From assembly GCA_030248215.1 (NCBI GenBank), contig JASANG010000089.1, positions 291,594-355,593 of the forward strand: 64,000 nt of DNA, given 5' to 3'. Origin of the DNA: Enoplolaimus lenunculus. Its lineage: Eukaryota; Nematoda; Enoplea; Enoplida; Thoracostomopsidae. Shown here piece after piece: positions 60,601 through 64,000 of this stretch (the stretch's first letter is position 1; each line of letters begins with the position of its first letter). The position numbers and the translations under genes were made by a program. The notes under the pieces are model-generated. The model was not told the DNA's origin. It worked only from the letters and a program-made list of their open reading frames with translations, and made no database searches.

Positions 60601-60987
60601 GATTCGCTTTGACTACAATATAACAATTTCTCATTTTCGAACATATTTTGCAAACGCTATCAACAATTTATTGTTGGCTAAATACTAAAAATGACAACTA
60701 AGCAGACAAATCTAACCGAACCAAAACACTGATAGTAATACAATCTTTAAAACATTTAAAAAAATGAATCAAAGAAAACTAACAACACAGCGGTACACAA
60801 ACTGCCGCAGGATCAGACCATAAGCTGCTGCTATTACAAGTGATCGGATTAACACTGTCAAGCTTCATATATGCACCTGCGTTACACGTAACTGTTGCTT
60901 GAACACCGGGAAGATATGGTGAACTTGTATATGCAACTGTGCCATGTTCTACAGCGACCGCAGTACATTCAGGAGCACAAGGCATAT
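18468..60987 (-). CDS. DEG/ENaC-type channel subunit with giant sushi/C-type lectin/EGF ectodomain (5' partial)
   Basis: Whole-gene entry; exons are listed separately. I see 28 exons with about 1,430 codons: three long sushi modules alternating with two C-type lectin domains, seven 177-base sushi exons, three complete EGFs and a half EGF, an acidic linker, channel ectodomain exons and the second membrane helix with stop codon. Exon phases are consistent along the chain except between 30067 (ends phase 2) and 28986 (starts phase 1), so at least one exon is missing there. DEG/ENaC subunits are trimeric amiloride-sensitive sodium channels with two helices and a large ectodomain. The first helix and cytosolic N-terminus are not seen and probably lie beyond the 5' end of what is visible. 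The sushi, lectin and EGF modules suggest binding to matrix, glycan or another cell, possibly for mechanosensory or adhesive gating; that is inference. Joining of all exons into one transcript is inferred from phase and order, not observed. Confidence 0.8.
18997..19410. mobile_element. Family-1 MITE, complete copy
   Basis: About 414 bases. The left terminus CTGTATTGACCCGAATAAGAG and right terminus CTCTTATTCGGGTCACTACAG are inverted repeats. It lies in the last intron's downstream part, between the terminal exon and exon 20594-20666. TA precedes the left end. An unrelated element abuts its right end. Confidence 0.88.
19411..19705. mobile_element. Inverted-repeat element with an internal TTCAGTGTCC minisatellite
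   Basis: Termini ACACCATTTGAGGTTTGAG plus GGGTAGTGTCATGGAC on the left and, inverted, GTCCATAACACTACCCCTCA with CACTTGGTGT on the right. The inside is about seven diverged units of a roughly 31-base sequence (TTTTTGGCTTCAGTGTCC plus GGATACTGAAGC) that are themselves palindromic. It sits directly against a family-1 MITE in the last intron. Confidence 0.7.
20040..20260. mobile_element. Family-2 MITE fragment
   Basis: GGGGTTCCCGTTATAACTGA opens the fragment, followed by GGGTAACATTTTGTCAGCAC and ATATCATATGATATTCG. It lies in the last intron. No right terminus is visible. Confidence 0.55.
20594..20666 (-). CDS. Exon: DEG/ENaC palm strand before the second helix
   Basis: 73 bases, phase 2 to phase 0. 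It encodes [19 protein letters not shown], which matches the (V/L)x(V/I)(Y/F)(Y/F)xxL.....E..Y strand that precedes the pore helix in DEG/ENaC channels. The acceptor is AAAATTTCAG and the donor is GTAAGT. It joins in frame to the terminal exon. Confidence 0.75.
21631..22097. mobile_element. Family-3 inverted-repeat element, complete copy
   Basis: About 467 bases with termini TATGGGTCATCCACGTTATA and, inverted, TATGTGGATGACCCATA. Related copies lie at 49298-49806 and 50038-50480. A long open frame on the minus strand across it is not a gene because it covers a repeat. Confidence 0.8.
22399..22895. mobile_element. Family-3b inverted-repeat element, complete copy
   Basis: Termini GGCTCATCCACGTTAAAATG and, inverted, TTTTAACGTGGATGCAT. 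The internal CCCACGTTGTCTTCTGTTTA and GTAATGTGTGTAAGTAATG parts are shared with 41999-42472. About 497 bases, in an intron of the channel gene. Confidence 0.75.
23500..23720. repeat. Degenerate GGTAAAATATGATAG tandem repeat
   Basis: A run of diverged units containing GTAAAA and TATGATAG/AATATG. Intronic. No other feature seen. Confidence 0.4.
24033..24084 (-). CDS. Exon: probable small DEG/ENaC thumb exon
   Basis: 52 bases between AACACTTTTAG and a consensus GTAAGT donor. In the phase dictated by the previous exon it reads [17 protein letters not shown]. It ends in phase 2, which fits the entry phase of the next recognised exon at 20666. The spacing C-x(5)-C after the previous exon resembles the YC....Y..C of ASICs. 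The usual CxCxxPC segment is not seen, so another phase-2 symmetric exon may be missing downstream. Confidence 0.5.
24382..24858. mobile_element. Family-2 MITE, complete copy
   Basis: About 477 bases. Left GCGAGATTCACGTTATAACC, then GGGCAGACGGACACGGG; right, inverted, GCCCCGGTTATAACATGAA. It carries internal ATATCATATGATATTC-like palindromes. It lies just upstream (in gene direction) of exon 24033-24084. Confidence 0.8.
25266..25915. mobile_element. Foldback element with about 85-base inverted ends
   Basis: The left arm (25266-25352) and right arm (25831-25915) are inverted copies: GCGTCATCCATTTTATCGTG with GTGCCC, then AATTGACGCAACCAA and ACGGTTTTGAA. The interior is AT-rich and non-coding. 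Intronic. Confidence 0.8.
26936..27047 (-). CDS. Exon: DEG/ENaC Cys-rich thumb segment
   Basis: 112 bases, phase 0 to phase 1. It encodes [25 protein letters not shown] and [11 protein letters not shown], the C...C-x-C......P......C series that follows the C-x-x-x-C in ASIC/ENaC. It joins in frame with the previous exon. The acceptor is GGGACATTTCAG and the donor is GTAAGT. Confidence 0.82.
27416..27553 (-). CDS. Exon: DEG/ENaC ectodomain (P-x-G-x-C and C-x-x-x-C)
   Basis: 138 bases (46 codons), phase 0 symmetric. It encodes [32 protein letters not shown], corresponding to the conserved L..PYG.C and Y....C...C of DEG/ENaC ectodomains. Here PPHGQC replaces the common PYGxC. The acceptor is TTATTTAAG and the donor is GTATAC. 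Confidence 0.85.
28826..28986 (-). CDS. Exon: DEG/ENaC ectodomain (GLxL...PG segment)
   Basis: 161 bases, phase 1 to phase 0. The peptide has [25 protein letters not shown], then [13 protein letters not shown], matching the palm/ball segment G-L-x-L...Y...G-x-x-(V/L)-x-(I/V)-H...P...G-x-x-(V)-x-P-G of ASIC and ENaC. Its entry phase does not match the exit of the previous recognised exon, so an exon with the GxC(Y/F)TFN-type motif is probably unrecognised in between. Confidence 0.85.
30067..30278 (-). CDS. Exon: acidic linker and start of DEG/ENaC finger region
   Basis: 212 bases, phase 0 to phase 2. It starts with an [15 protein letters not shown] Pro/Glu run, then continues with [14 protein letters not shown] and [19 protein letters not shown]. 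The last segment matches the DEG/ENaC finger signature (G-x-x-(I/L)-E-x-(M/F)-L-x-x-C-x-(Y/F)-x-G-x-x-C). No membrane helix precedes it, although in a normal subunit the first helix lies about 60-90 residues earlier. The acceptor is a strong TTTCTTACAG. Confidence 0.82.
30735..30797 (-). CDS. Exon: short linker before channel domain
   Basis: 63 bases, phase 0 to 0, encoding [18 protein letters not shown] plus an acidic end. It joins in frame to the half EGF upstream and to the acidic exon downstream. The acceptor is a weak ATTTAG and the donor is GTAATT. It has no domain of its own and is supported by phase and context only. Confidence 0.55.
31127..31215 (-). CDS. Exon: half calcium-binding-type EGF 4
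   Basis: 89 bases, phase 1 to phase 0. It begins [16 protein letters not shown] and reaches GGYTC, the first four cysteines of a cbEGF, then changes to LSAAA at a consensus GTAAGT donor. The next exon supplies no CxC...C, so the last disulfide of the EGF is missing. The shift from phase 1 to phase 0 marks the border between the module array and the channel-type exons. Confidence 0.82.
31355..31468 (-). CDS. Exon: EGF 3
   Basis: 114 bases, phase 1 symmetric. It encodes [15 protein letters not shown], then [17 protein letters not shown]: six cysteines and the usual GxxGxxC ending. The xDEC start resembles calcium-binding EGFs. The donor is a consensus GTAAGT. Confidence 0.88.
32469..32591 (-). 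CDS. Exon: EGF 2
   Basis: 123 bases, phase 1 symmetric. It encodes [20 protein letters not shown], then [17 protein letters not shown]: all six EGF cysteines with the CxCxxGxxGxxC end. The acceptor is GATATTTTAG and the donor is GTAAGC. Confidence 0.9.
32700..32970. mobile_element. Family-2 MITE, degraded copy
   Basis: AGTTACACCAGGGGCAGTGT at the left and, inverted, CAACATAGGACAACTCGTGC with CCTGATGCGAGA at the right. Internal GACTATTGGGTAACATTTAT matches other copies. It lies between EGF exons 1 and 2. Confidence 0.6.
33072..33257 (-). CDS. Exon: Thr/Pro-rich stalk plus EGF 1
   Basis: 186 bases, phase 1 to phase 1. It starts with a Thr/Ser/Pro-rich segment ([10 protein letters not shown] through PTTTTPLD) that looks like an O-glycosylated stalk. 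A six-cysteine EGF follows ([14 protein letters not shown], then YCTCAEGF and a final NC). The donor GTATGA cuts just after the last Cys. Confidence 0.85.
33400..33490. repeat. GGATATCCG palindromic repeat, copy 1
   Basis: Repeated TATCCGGATATCCG-like units (ATCGGATATCCGTATATCCG at the start). The same motif recurs at 34128-34235 and, more weakly, near 54560-54645. Confidence 0.6.
33851..35184. mobile_element. Family-7 foldback-type DNA element, complete copy
   Basis: About 1.33 kb between EGF 1 and sushi module 7. The left terminus TAACGTAATGCCGATTTGGC with TCCTCATAGCCCCCCTGATA pairs with the inverted right terminus GGGGAGGATTTATGAGGAGC with CAAATCTGCATTATGTTCCG. The subterminal blocks with GACGGTGCG and GCATTCGATGCAAATTTT-type sequence are also inverted. 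A GGATATCC array is embedded at 34128-34235. No transposase is visible. Confidence 0.75.
35307..35397. repeat. Nested hairpin
   Basis: A 13-bp perfect inner stem (AACGCTTGTCACA at 35349, TGTGACAAGCGTT to 35382, 8-base loop) is flanked by an outer inverted pair CGTTAACCCTAC / GTAGGGTTAACG. It could be a small foldback element. Intronic. Confidence 0.65.
35785..36065. repeat. Interspersed repeat fragment (GGTCTACTGAGAAGGCGGGC type)
   Basis: Related fragments occur near 33590-33690 (inverted) and 56075-56170 (GTCTAGTGAGAAAGCGGGCA). All lie next to GATCTA/GATCCA and AAAATGGTAACGT/AAAATGGTGACGT blocks. Not assigned to a class. Confidence 0.45.
36116..36488. mobile_element. Family-1 MITE copy
   Basis: Left end GTAGTGAAACGAATAAGAGG (diverged) and right end TCTTCGGGTCACTACAG followed by TA. 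Internal GTAACGAAGGGCGGCGGAG is present. It lies in the intron between EGF 1 and sushi module 7. Confidence 0.8.
37013..37189 (-). CDS. Exon: short sushi module 7
   Basis: The last 177-base symmetric sushi exon: [36 protein letters not shown], ending TYDLPPPTC. It has Tyr at the Trp site and is the most diverged member (NFIMAG instead of YHM(L/I)G). It is followed by a 3.7 kb intron containing transposons before the EGF exons. Confidence 0.87.
38883..38944. repeat. Perfect 14-bp inverted repeat
   Basis: TGTAGCGCCTATCG at 38883-38896 and its exact reverse complement CGATAGGCGCTACA at 38931-38944, separated by 34 bases. Intronic. It may be a very small MITE; no other copy was noticed here. Confidence 0.7.
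39422..39598 (-). CDS. Exon: short sushi module 6
   Basis: A 177-base symmetric exon: [36 protein letters not shown], ending [10 protein letters not shown]. It has Tyr at the Trp site. An inverted-repeat element (39674-40175) sits just upstream in the intron. Confidence 0.88.
39674..40175. mobile_element. Family-2-like MITE, complete copy with distinct ends
   Basis: GCGAGATTCACGTTACCAAT with TGTGCGCTTGGTACCT on the left, and inverted GAGGTACCAAGCGTACAAT with TGGTAACGTGAACCCCGC on the right, about 45-bp terminal repeats. It shares the outer GTTCACGTTA with family 2 but differs inside. It lies just upstream of sushi module 6. Confidence 0.85.
40709..40885 (-). CDS. Exon: short sushi module 5
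   Basis: A 177-base symmetric exon: [36 protein letters not shown], ending SYDAAAPSC. It has Tyr at the Trp site. The donor is GTAATT, and the acceptor lies beside an ATTTAG. Confidence 0.87.
41184..41360 (-). CDS. Exon: short sushi module 4
   Basis: A 177-base symmetric exon: [35 protein letters not shown], ending [10 protein letters not shown]. Phe occupies the sushi Trp position, and the Trp after the last Cys is not the canonical one. The donor is a less usual GTGATC. Confidence 0.85.
41999..42472. mobile_element. Family-3b inverted-repeat element, second copy
   Basis: Shares TTTGGGTCCCCGCGTTGTCC, the TGTCAATATGTCATTGTCGG block and the right end CATTTTAACGTGAATGACCC with 22399-22895. 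The left terminus is decayed. Confidence 0.65.
42781..43620. mobile_element. Inverted-repeat element with GGAGCCGGAGCCGGATA subterminal motif
   Basis: The left end CCGCGACCAGGGTGCGACCG with GATA, and the inverted right end GATATCCGTCGCAACCTGGC with CGCGAC, bracket about 840 bases. Related GGAGCCGGA runs lie inside both ends. No coding capacity. It ends 60 bases from sushi module 3. Confidence 0.75.
43681..43857 (-). CDS. Exon: short sushi module 3
   Basis: A 177-base symmetric exon: [36 protein letters not shown], ending QYNILAPVC. Tyr stands in place of the sushi Trp. An inverted-repeat transposon (42781-43620) ends about 60 bases beyond the donor. Confidence 0.87.
44064..44260 (+). repeat. 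tRNA-derived SINE
   Basis: A-box-like TGGCGCAGTGGGTTAGGAGG and B-box-like TGGGTTCGATACCTAC, about 40 bases apart, followed by an unrelated 3' part. The tRNA-like start is GCCTCTGTGGCGCAG. Intronic, on the strand opposite to the channel gene. Confidence 0.7.
44421..45098. mobile_element. Family-4 inverted-repeat element, copy 1, carrying an E2F-like array
   Basis: Left end ATGTCAGTGGCACGTTACCA with TACG, and inverted right end CGTACGGTAACGTGTGACTG with ACAT; about 678 bases. Inside, 44675-44865 is a tandem run of TCCCGCCAAAATTTGAATTT-like units. Copy 2 is at 59589-60151. Confidence 0.8.
45642..45818 (-). CDS. Exon: short sushi module 2
   Basis: A 177-base symmetric exon: [33 protein letters not shown], ending TYDIEPPHC. 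Tyr replaces the sushi Trp. Several N-x-S/T sequons fit an extracellular location. The intron to module 1 is only about 215 bases, one of the shortest in the array. Confidence 0.88.
46035..46211 (-). CDS. Exon: short sushi module 1
   Basis: First of seven exons of exactly 177 bases (59 codons), phase 1 to phase 1. It has [33 protein letters not shown] and ends YNSEPPIC. Four cysteines and the G/Y core fit the sushi fold, but the usual Trp before the last Cys is a Tyr. Confidence 0.88.
46537..46743 (-). CDS. Exon: long sushi module C
   Basis: A 207-base symmetric phase 1 exon. It opens [19 protein letters not shown], has LQCNVGYNF and closes with [10 protein letters not shown], so the sushi Trp is kept. 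It belongs to the same long class as modules A and B. It is the last of that class before the tandem array of short modules. Confidence 0.88.
47502..47612 (-). CDS. Exon: C-type lectin domain 2, last part
   Basis: 111 bases, phase 1 to phase 1. It encodes [16 protein letters not shown], then [12 protein letters not shown], the closing two cysteines of the lectin fold with the terminal CEK seen also in lectin domain 1. The donor is GTAATT. It is too short to be found by ORF length, so the call rests on phase, splice sites and motif. Confidence 0.8.
47942..48110 (-). CDS. Exon: C-type lectin domain 2, middle part
   Basis: 169 bases, phase 0 to phase 1, identical in length to the middle exon of lectin domain 1. 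It contains [18 protein letters not shown] and [10 protein letters not shown], ending TYASINSG. This is the W.G....W-type core, but without a recognisable calcium/sugar triplet. The acceptor is AAACTGCAG. Confidence 0.8.
48395..48597 (-). CDS. Exon: C-type lectin domain 2, first part
   Basis: A 203-base exon, phase 1 to phase 0. It contains [32 protein letters not shown] and GARLGIVEG, the standard opening (C, CYFL, repeated aromatic positions, C, (G/A)xL) of a C-type lectin domain. It ends at a GTATGA donor after DLLG. The preceding intron (4.6 kb) holds a nested transposon cluster. Confidence 0.85.
49298..49806. mobile_element. Family-3 element, nested copy
   Basis: AATGGGTCATCATCGTAATA on the left and, inverted, TTACGTGGATGTTCCATAA on the right. 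It shares AGTGGTCCTCGGTTTTGTCC and CCCTTGGAACACTGTC with the copy at 21631-22097, in opposite orientation. Confidence 0.75.
50038..50480. mobile_element. Family-3 element, truncated nested copy
   Basis: Begins TTATGGCTCATCCATGTAAT and runs parallel to 49298-49806 through TACTCCCTTGGAACACTGTC to GCCCTTGTTATAGTATC. The right terminus is missing. Confidence 0.7.
51328..53183. other. Intron between sushi B and lectin 2: no exon seen outside repeats
   Basis: A GGTATAAAAGCAG box near 52208-52220 resembles a TATA promoter without a recognisable gene. A family-2 fragment lies around 52640-52820 (ATATCATATGATACGG; GGACGAAACGTGTTCC). Confidence 0.35.
53184..53393 (-). CDS. Exon: long sushi module B
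   Basis: A 210-base symmetric phase 1 exon. It encodes [25 protein letters not shown] and [11 protein letters not shown], then a VCC ending like module A. It keeps the conserved Trp and Pro before the last sushi Cys. It lies between the two C-type lectin domains, so sushi plus lectin forms a repeated unit. Confidence 0.85.
53868..53975 (-). CDS. Exon: C-type lectin domain 1, last part
   Basis: A 108-base phase 1 to phase 1 exon after a strong ACTGTTTTGCAG acceptor. It encodes [14 protein letters not shown], then [12 protein letters not shown], which fits the closing C...C.....(F/L)..C pattern of C-type lectin domains. The usual WND is absent. The donor is GTATGC. Confidence 0.7.
54061..54142. 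repeat. GC-rich CCGGC/GCCGG palindromic block
   Basis: GCCGGCTGGTCACTAGCCGG, GACCGGCCGCACGCCAGCCG and CCAGCTGGCCGGTCAATAC: multiple inverted pairs in an AT-rich intron. A short relative is at 8928-8945. Confidence 0.5.
55235..55850. repeat. CAAGACAT-rich interspersed repeat, copy 2
   Basis: Shares order and motifs with 17270-17910 (TTCTTAAATTTTCAAGACAT; ATTTGTCTTA). In the 5.2 kb intron within lectin domain 1. Confidence 0.6.
56859..57288. mobile_element. Family-1 MITE, complete copy
   Basis: Left CTGTATTGACCCGAATATGAG after TA, right CTCTTATTCGGAACACTACAG; about 430 bases. Internal CGATAATTGCAGTACCGG-type and GTAACGAAGGGCGGCGG blocks match the other copies. Intronic, within lectin domain 1. 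Confidence 0.87.
58566..58928. mobile_element. Family-2 MITE, complete copy
   Basis: 363 bases: left GCGGGGTTCACGTTATAACC with GGTGCAGCTTGGGACACG; right, inverted, GGGACAAACCGTGACCCGCC with TGCCCTGGTTATAACGTAA. Internal ATATCATATGATATTAG palindrome. It lies about 220 bases beyond the donor of exon 59146-59314. Confidence 0.88.
59146..59314 (-). CDS. Exon: C-type lectin domain 1, middle part
   Basis: A 169-base exon, phase 0 to phase 1, exactly the length and phases of the middle exon of lectin domain 2. It begins [18 protein letters not shown] and ends near TYIKQIQG. No EPN, QPD or WND calcium-site motif is visible. The acceptor is a good TTGCTTCAG and the donor is GTAACG. The following intron is 5.2 kb and carries several transposons. 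Confidence 0.65.
59589..60151. mobile_element. Family-4 inverted-repeat element, copy 2, carrying an E2F-like array
   Basis: Left TATGTCAGTCCCACGTTACC with ATTGG; right, inverted, AATGGTAACGTGGGACTGAC with ATA; about 563 bases. 59790-59890 is a run of GCCAAAATTTGAATTTTCCC-like units. It lies between the first two exons of lectin domain 1. Confidence 0.85.
60273..60466 (-). CDS. Exon: C-type lectin domain 1, first part
   Basis: Starts phase 1 after GATTTTAG and ends phase 0. The peptide has RETEC, then [20 protein letters not shown], matching the CYxF...W/Y..A...C opening of long-form C-type lectin domains. The last codons (SNIGR) precede a GTACGT donor. The layout is the same as the first exon of lectin domain 2 (203 bases). 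Confidence 0.75.
60784..60987 (-). CDS. Exon: long sushi (CCP) module A
   Basis: First recognised exon. It follows an acceptor ending in a TTTTAG-type tract and starts in phase 1. It encodes a module beginning PCAPEC, with EHGTVAY, VTCNAG and a Trp-containing end ([11 protein letters not shown]) typical of sushi domains, closing with a Cys pair (PLCC) just before the donor. It ends in phase 1, so it is a symmetric module exon. Because it starts in mid-codon, at least one exon must lie upstream. Long sushi modules B and C (53184-53393 and 46537-46743) share this opening and the Trp. Confidence 0.8.
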
Positions 60988-61509
60988 CTAAAATCATTAA
61001 AAGTATTAAACTGAAATTGAGTAAATTTTTACAAAGTACAGTAGAGTCGTCAGTGTGTTTAGAGCAAATTTTTCATAAAATTTAGGTGCAAAAGAGATGT
61101 TATTTAAAACGAATAAATGTAAAAAAATAGTTTATGAAAAGTCATTAACATAATAAATGGTTTTGTAAACTTCTAAAAAAATATCTATCTTAACAAGCAG
61201 CCCCTAAAAGCGGCAATGGAGACGGGGTAAAAACAATTATACAAGTAATATATTTCTAATTGCTTTCATTCTTTTACTTCAAATATGTTTAACAACAACA
61301 GTATGCAATAAAACAAACCAGCCGCATTAATAGGGCTGGATCAGCCGTCTCCTTACTCCCATTTGTGGAGAGTACCTACAATAACAAGATCAAATGAAAC
61401 CGTCGTAATTTTTAAACACATTGCGTTTCTCGATCGCCTTTCTAGTTCACTATTCTATCTCACCTCTAATCGCTTCGCAAACTCAGCGCCTAACATATAG
61501 TTTCAACTT
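60988..61509. other. Intron or 5' flank between channel exon 1 (of those seen) and the Helitron remnant
   Basis: About 520 bases, AT-rich, without an exon. It could include the 3' end of the Helitron, but no clear hairpin followed by CTRR was recognised. Confidence 0.3.
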
Positions 61510-63122
61510 CTAGCCTTTGGGTATCGACAGTCCCCCGATGGTTTCACTGCTAAGCGCGTCTTTTATTGCTGGTTGCAAATCACTTGGTTCTGACTTGCAT
61601 AGATATGCACACACATATATCATCAAACCATAGTGACTGCTACTAGTTTGAATATCATGATTGGCTTTCCAAGATAATGCAATATATGGATAGTAGTTAT
61701 TCAGCCACCTGTCTCCTTCACATAATCTCTTAGTAATCACAATTCTGGCGGGATTACCGGGATCAAGTTTATTTCGAAGTCGAGTATCAGTGCACAATTC
61801 TCTTGGCATATCAAATCTACAGGTTTTTACTCGTTTACCTTGATAACAAGCTTTAGTATGCTTATGAACTTGAACTTTTGCTACAATTTCGTATAACTCA
61901 GGCTCCCTAGAATTATCGGGCAACGTTGTAAATATGTATCGATCAAACCAACTGCAAAAAGTCTTTTCGTCTTCGACTTTTGGTACGTTAATAACCCATA
62001 AGAACAAATGAATATGGGGCGATCCGCGACCCTGGAATTCTACTCTTGCAAAATAATCAGTCATTTTACCAAGTGGCTTTTGTTGCCTTTTAAAATAAAT
62101 TTCAGGAATCCACGCCACCTTCGCCAAAACAGTCTTGCAGCTAGAACAGGATTTTTTTCAAAAATTGTACTTTATCTATTTTTACACCACCAAATTCTTC
62201 ACTACTGTACAGTTTTGGCCAAAAATCGTGCATATCTGCCGCAGATAAGCTAAGAAACCAAACCGGCGGCCCCAATAAGTTGACTTTTGCAATTAACGCC
62301 CTCAATGTTTTTCGCAGATATGACGAATATCCACGCATACTGTTCATAAATATTAGACTATCTTCACATATATCTGCTGATAAAACAAACCGGACACAAA
62401 TTCTACGTCTTTGTACCGTAAACTGTTTGTTGAACTGTATGCTTTTACTTTCAACCTCGGATTAGTCTTTAGATCATCAATTTCACAAAATTCATTATTC
62501 CGCTTAATTAAACATGTAAAATGCCCAGGCCTAGCTTCAATCATTCCAGTCAAGTCATATTTTTTCCACCTAACACCAAGGATTTTTCAATTTCAAAAGC
62601 CTCGTTCAATTTGCTACAAATCTGCAAAACAATGCCGTCTTCAACAAACAGTCCAGTTAATGTTAAACTTTGTGTACAACTTGGACAATTTCGTTTTCTA
62701 CGTTCGGACAAGTATTCAATACAAGATCTAATACTCTGACACTGTGAAATTGCATCATTAGTAATGTACAATGGAGAAAATGCTATATCTTGTGCATAAT
62801 TGCAGCCTTGACACAAGAATTTTGTATTCAAGCTAAAGCGCTTATCAAATTCTGAACCAAGAATTATAAACAAATCTCCGATGTCCGCGTTTGGCGTGTC
62901 TTTAGGTAACAAACTTGGACATTTGCTTAATATTGCATCCCATAATATTTCGCGTAGCTCAGTCAAAGCAAGACCGTGCTTCCGTCTTAAGCAACACTGC
63001 CGTAAAATTTTACCAAGATCACTACAATCTTTAAAAGTTTCTTTTTGCAAGTAATCAAACAAACTAAAATAAAAATCATCAAAAAAATGCGTCAATTGCA
63101 CATGAATAGAATCCATTTTCAA
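61510..63122 (-). mobile_element. Decayed 5' part of a Helitron (rolling-circle transposon)
   Basis: Four open segments in three frames run in order on the minus strand (63122-62550, 62553-62353, 62347-62141, 62127-61510). The last carries the HUH rolling-circle nuclease motif within VEFQGRGSPHIHLFLW, and later the paired-tyrosine motif YVCAYLCK. The segment before it has LLGPPVWFLSLSAADMHDFWPK, typical of the Helitron replication-initiator N-domain. The first segment has two CxxC pairs (CQGC, CPSC) resembling a zinc ribbon, perhaps a ubiquitin-protease-like accessory domain as found in some animal Helitrons. The Pif1-type helicase half is absent. At least three frame interruptions show it is dead. 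It lies upstream of the first recognised channel exon and may be in an intron. Confidence 0.85.
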
Positions 63123-64000
63123 AGCAGCTGTTCTGGCAATACCTTTCGCCTAGTAAGCAAAATGCGTTAAAAGATTCGGGCATGATCAGCTTACTTTTCA
63201 CAATCGCTCGATTACCATATAAACCACTTGTCGAGAATATTTAATAATTGTAATAAAACTTTCAAAAACATGCAACAAAACTCTACTTTAGGAAGGTAGC
63301 ACAATACGCGAATTGTTATTGAAATCGAAACAAATCTATTTAGATTAACAGTGACGCCCGAAAAATGCCTAAACTATGCAAATTAGACTTTGATATAATT
63401 TAAGAAGATTTACAAAATCTGAGTTTTTGTTTATTAGAAACTTAACTTTTATTTGTCCGGTGCCGCCACAAAACTAACAAGTTACGCAAATTTTTCTTTC
63501 GGCTGATTTACGAAAATTTTATGAAACATGAATCTGTCATCAAGTTGAAGTATAACTTTTCGCTCATATCATGGCGCCACCAAATTAAAAATAATCAAAT
63601 TTATCTCTACATATAGAATAAAGTTAATTTTATAAACTATGGTTTCGTGTCTCGGAAATACATCAAAATATACCAGTTTCAACAGCAGATTTTTGGCGAC
63701 ATCAATCTTTGGCAAATATGCAAATTTTTCTCAAATTTGATAATCGTAAGAAAAATTTACCGTTGCAAGATCAAAAATAGGTTTTTTAAGATCAGGGGGG
63801 CAAATAACGCTTTTTCAAGGGGGTCAATTTTGAACCAGCCCTCGAAAAAATTTTGTTTTTTCCATATTGTTGAAAACAAACTTTTTACGACTTCAATTTA
63901 CCCTAGAAAACGAAAACTTTAATTAAAAACGCTGGAATTATCATTTTTTCCATTTTGCAAATTTGGTAAAATTTACACCCCGAAACATCAACTACTTTTA
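63123..64000. other. No recognisable gene
   Basis: AT-rich sequence beyond the Helitron coding remnant. I see no cysteine-rich module, membrane helix or splice-flanked exon on either strand, and no clear Helitron 5' terminus. The missing 5' exons of the channel gene are therefore probably further away. Confidence 0.4.

Overview
The window looks like intron-rich nuclear DNA from a marine invertebrate animal. It is AT-rich, full of small inverted-repeat DNA transposons and tRNA-derived repeats, and carries one very long split gene built from sushi, C-type lectin and EGF exons. An ascidian tunicate is my best guess, but nothing in the sequence proves the phylum.

The one well-supported host gene lies on the minus strand from about 60987 down to 18468, and its 5' end is missing. 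I could place 28 exons by reading splice sites, codon phase and domain motifs together. In gene order they encode: a sushi module, a C-type lectin domain (three exons), a second sushi, a second C-type lectin domain (three exons with nearly the same sizes), a third sushi, seven tandem sushi modules each on a 177-base exon, a Thr-rich stretch with an EGF, two more EGFs, half a calcium-binding-type EGF, an acidic Pro/Glu linker, and then the ectodomain and last membrane helix of a DEG/ENaC/ASIC-type sodium channel with a G-x-S (GTS) selectivity filter. The adhesive module array and the channel are joined by exons in compatible phases, so they appear to be one protein. The first channel helix is not in the window. 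It should lie upstream, which would put the modules inside the extracellular loop between the two helices. At least one finger-region exon (between 30067 and 28986) was not found.

Region by region: 1-18.4 kb is gene-poor, holding transposons, a tRNA-like tandem element, tRNA-derived SINEs, a possible solo LTR and two weak exon candidates on the plus strand. From 18.4 to 31 kb are the channel-domain exons. From 31 to 33.3 kb are the EGFs, from 37 to 46.8 kb the sushi array, and from 47.5 to 61 kb the sushi/lectin pairs. From 61.5 to 63.1 kb is a decayed, truncated Helitron on the minus strand, inside or upstream of the gene. From 63.1 to 64 kb I see nothing coding.

The introns and flanks hold at least seven families of inverted-repeat elements, several of them nested. 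Two copies of one family, plus one unattached array, carry tandem TTGGCGGGAAA-like motifs that match the E2F consensus. With the channel fusion, this is the observation most worth following up.
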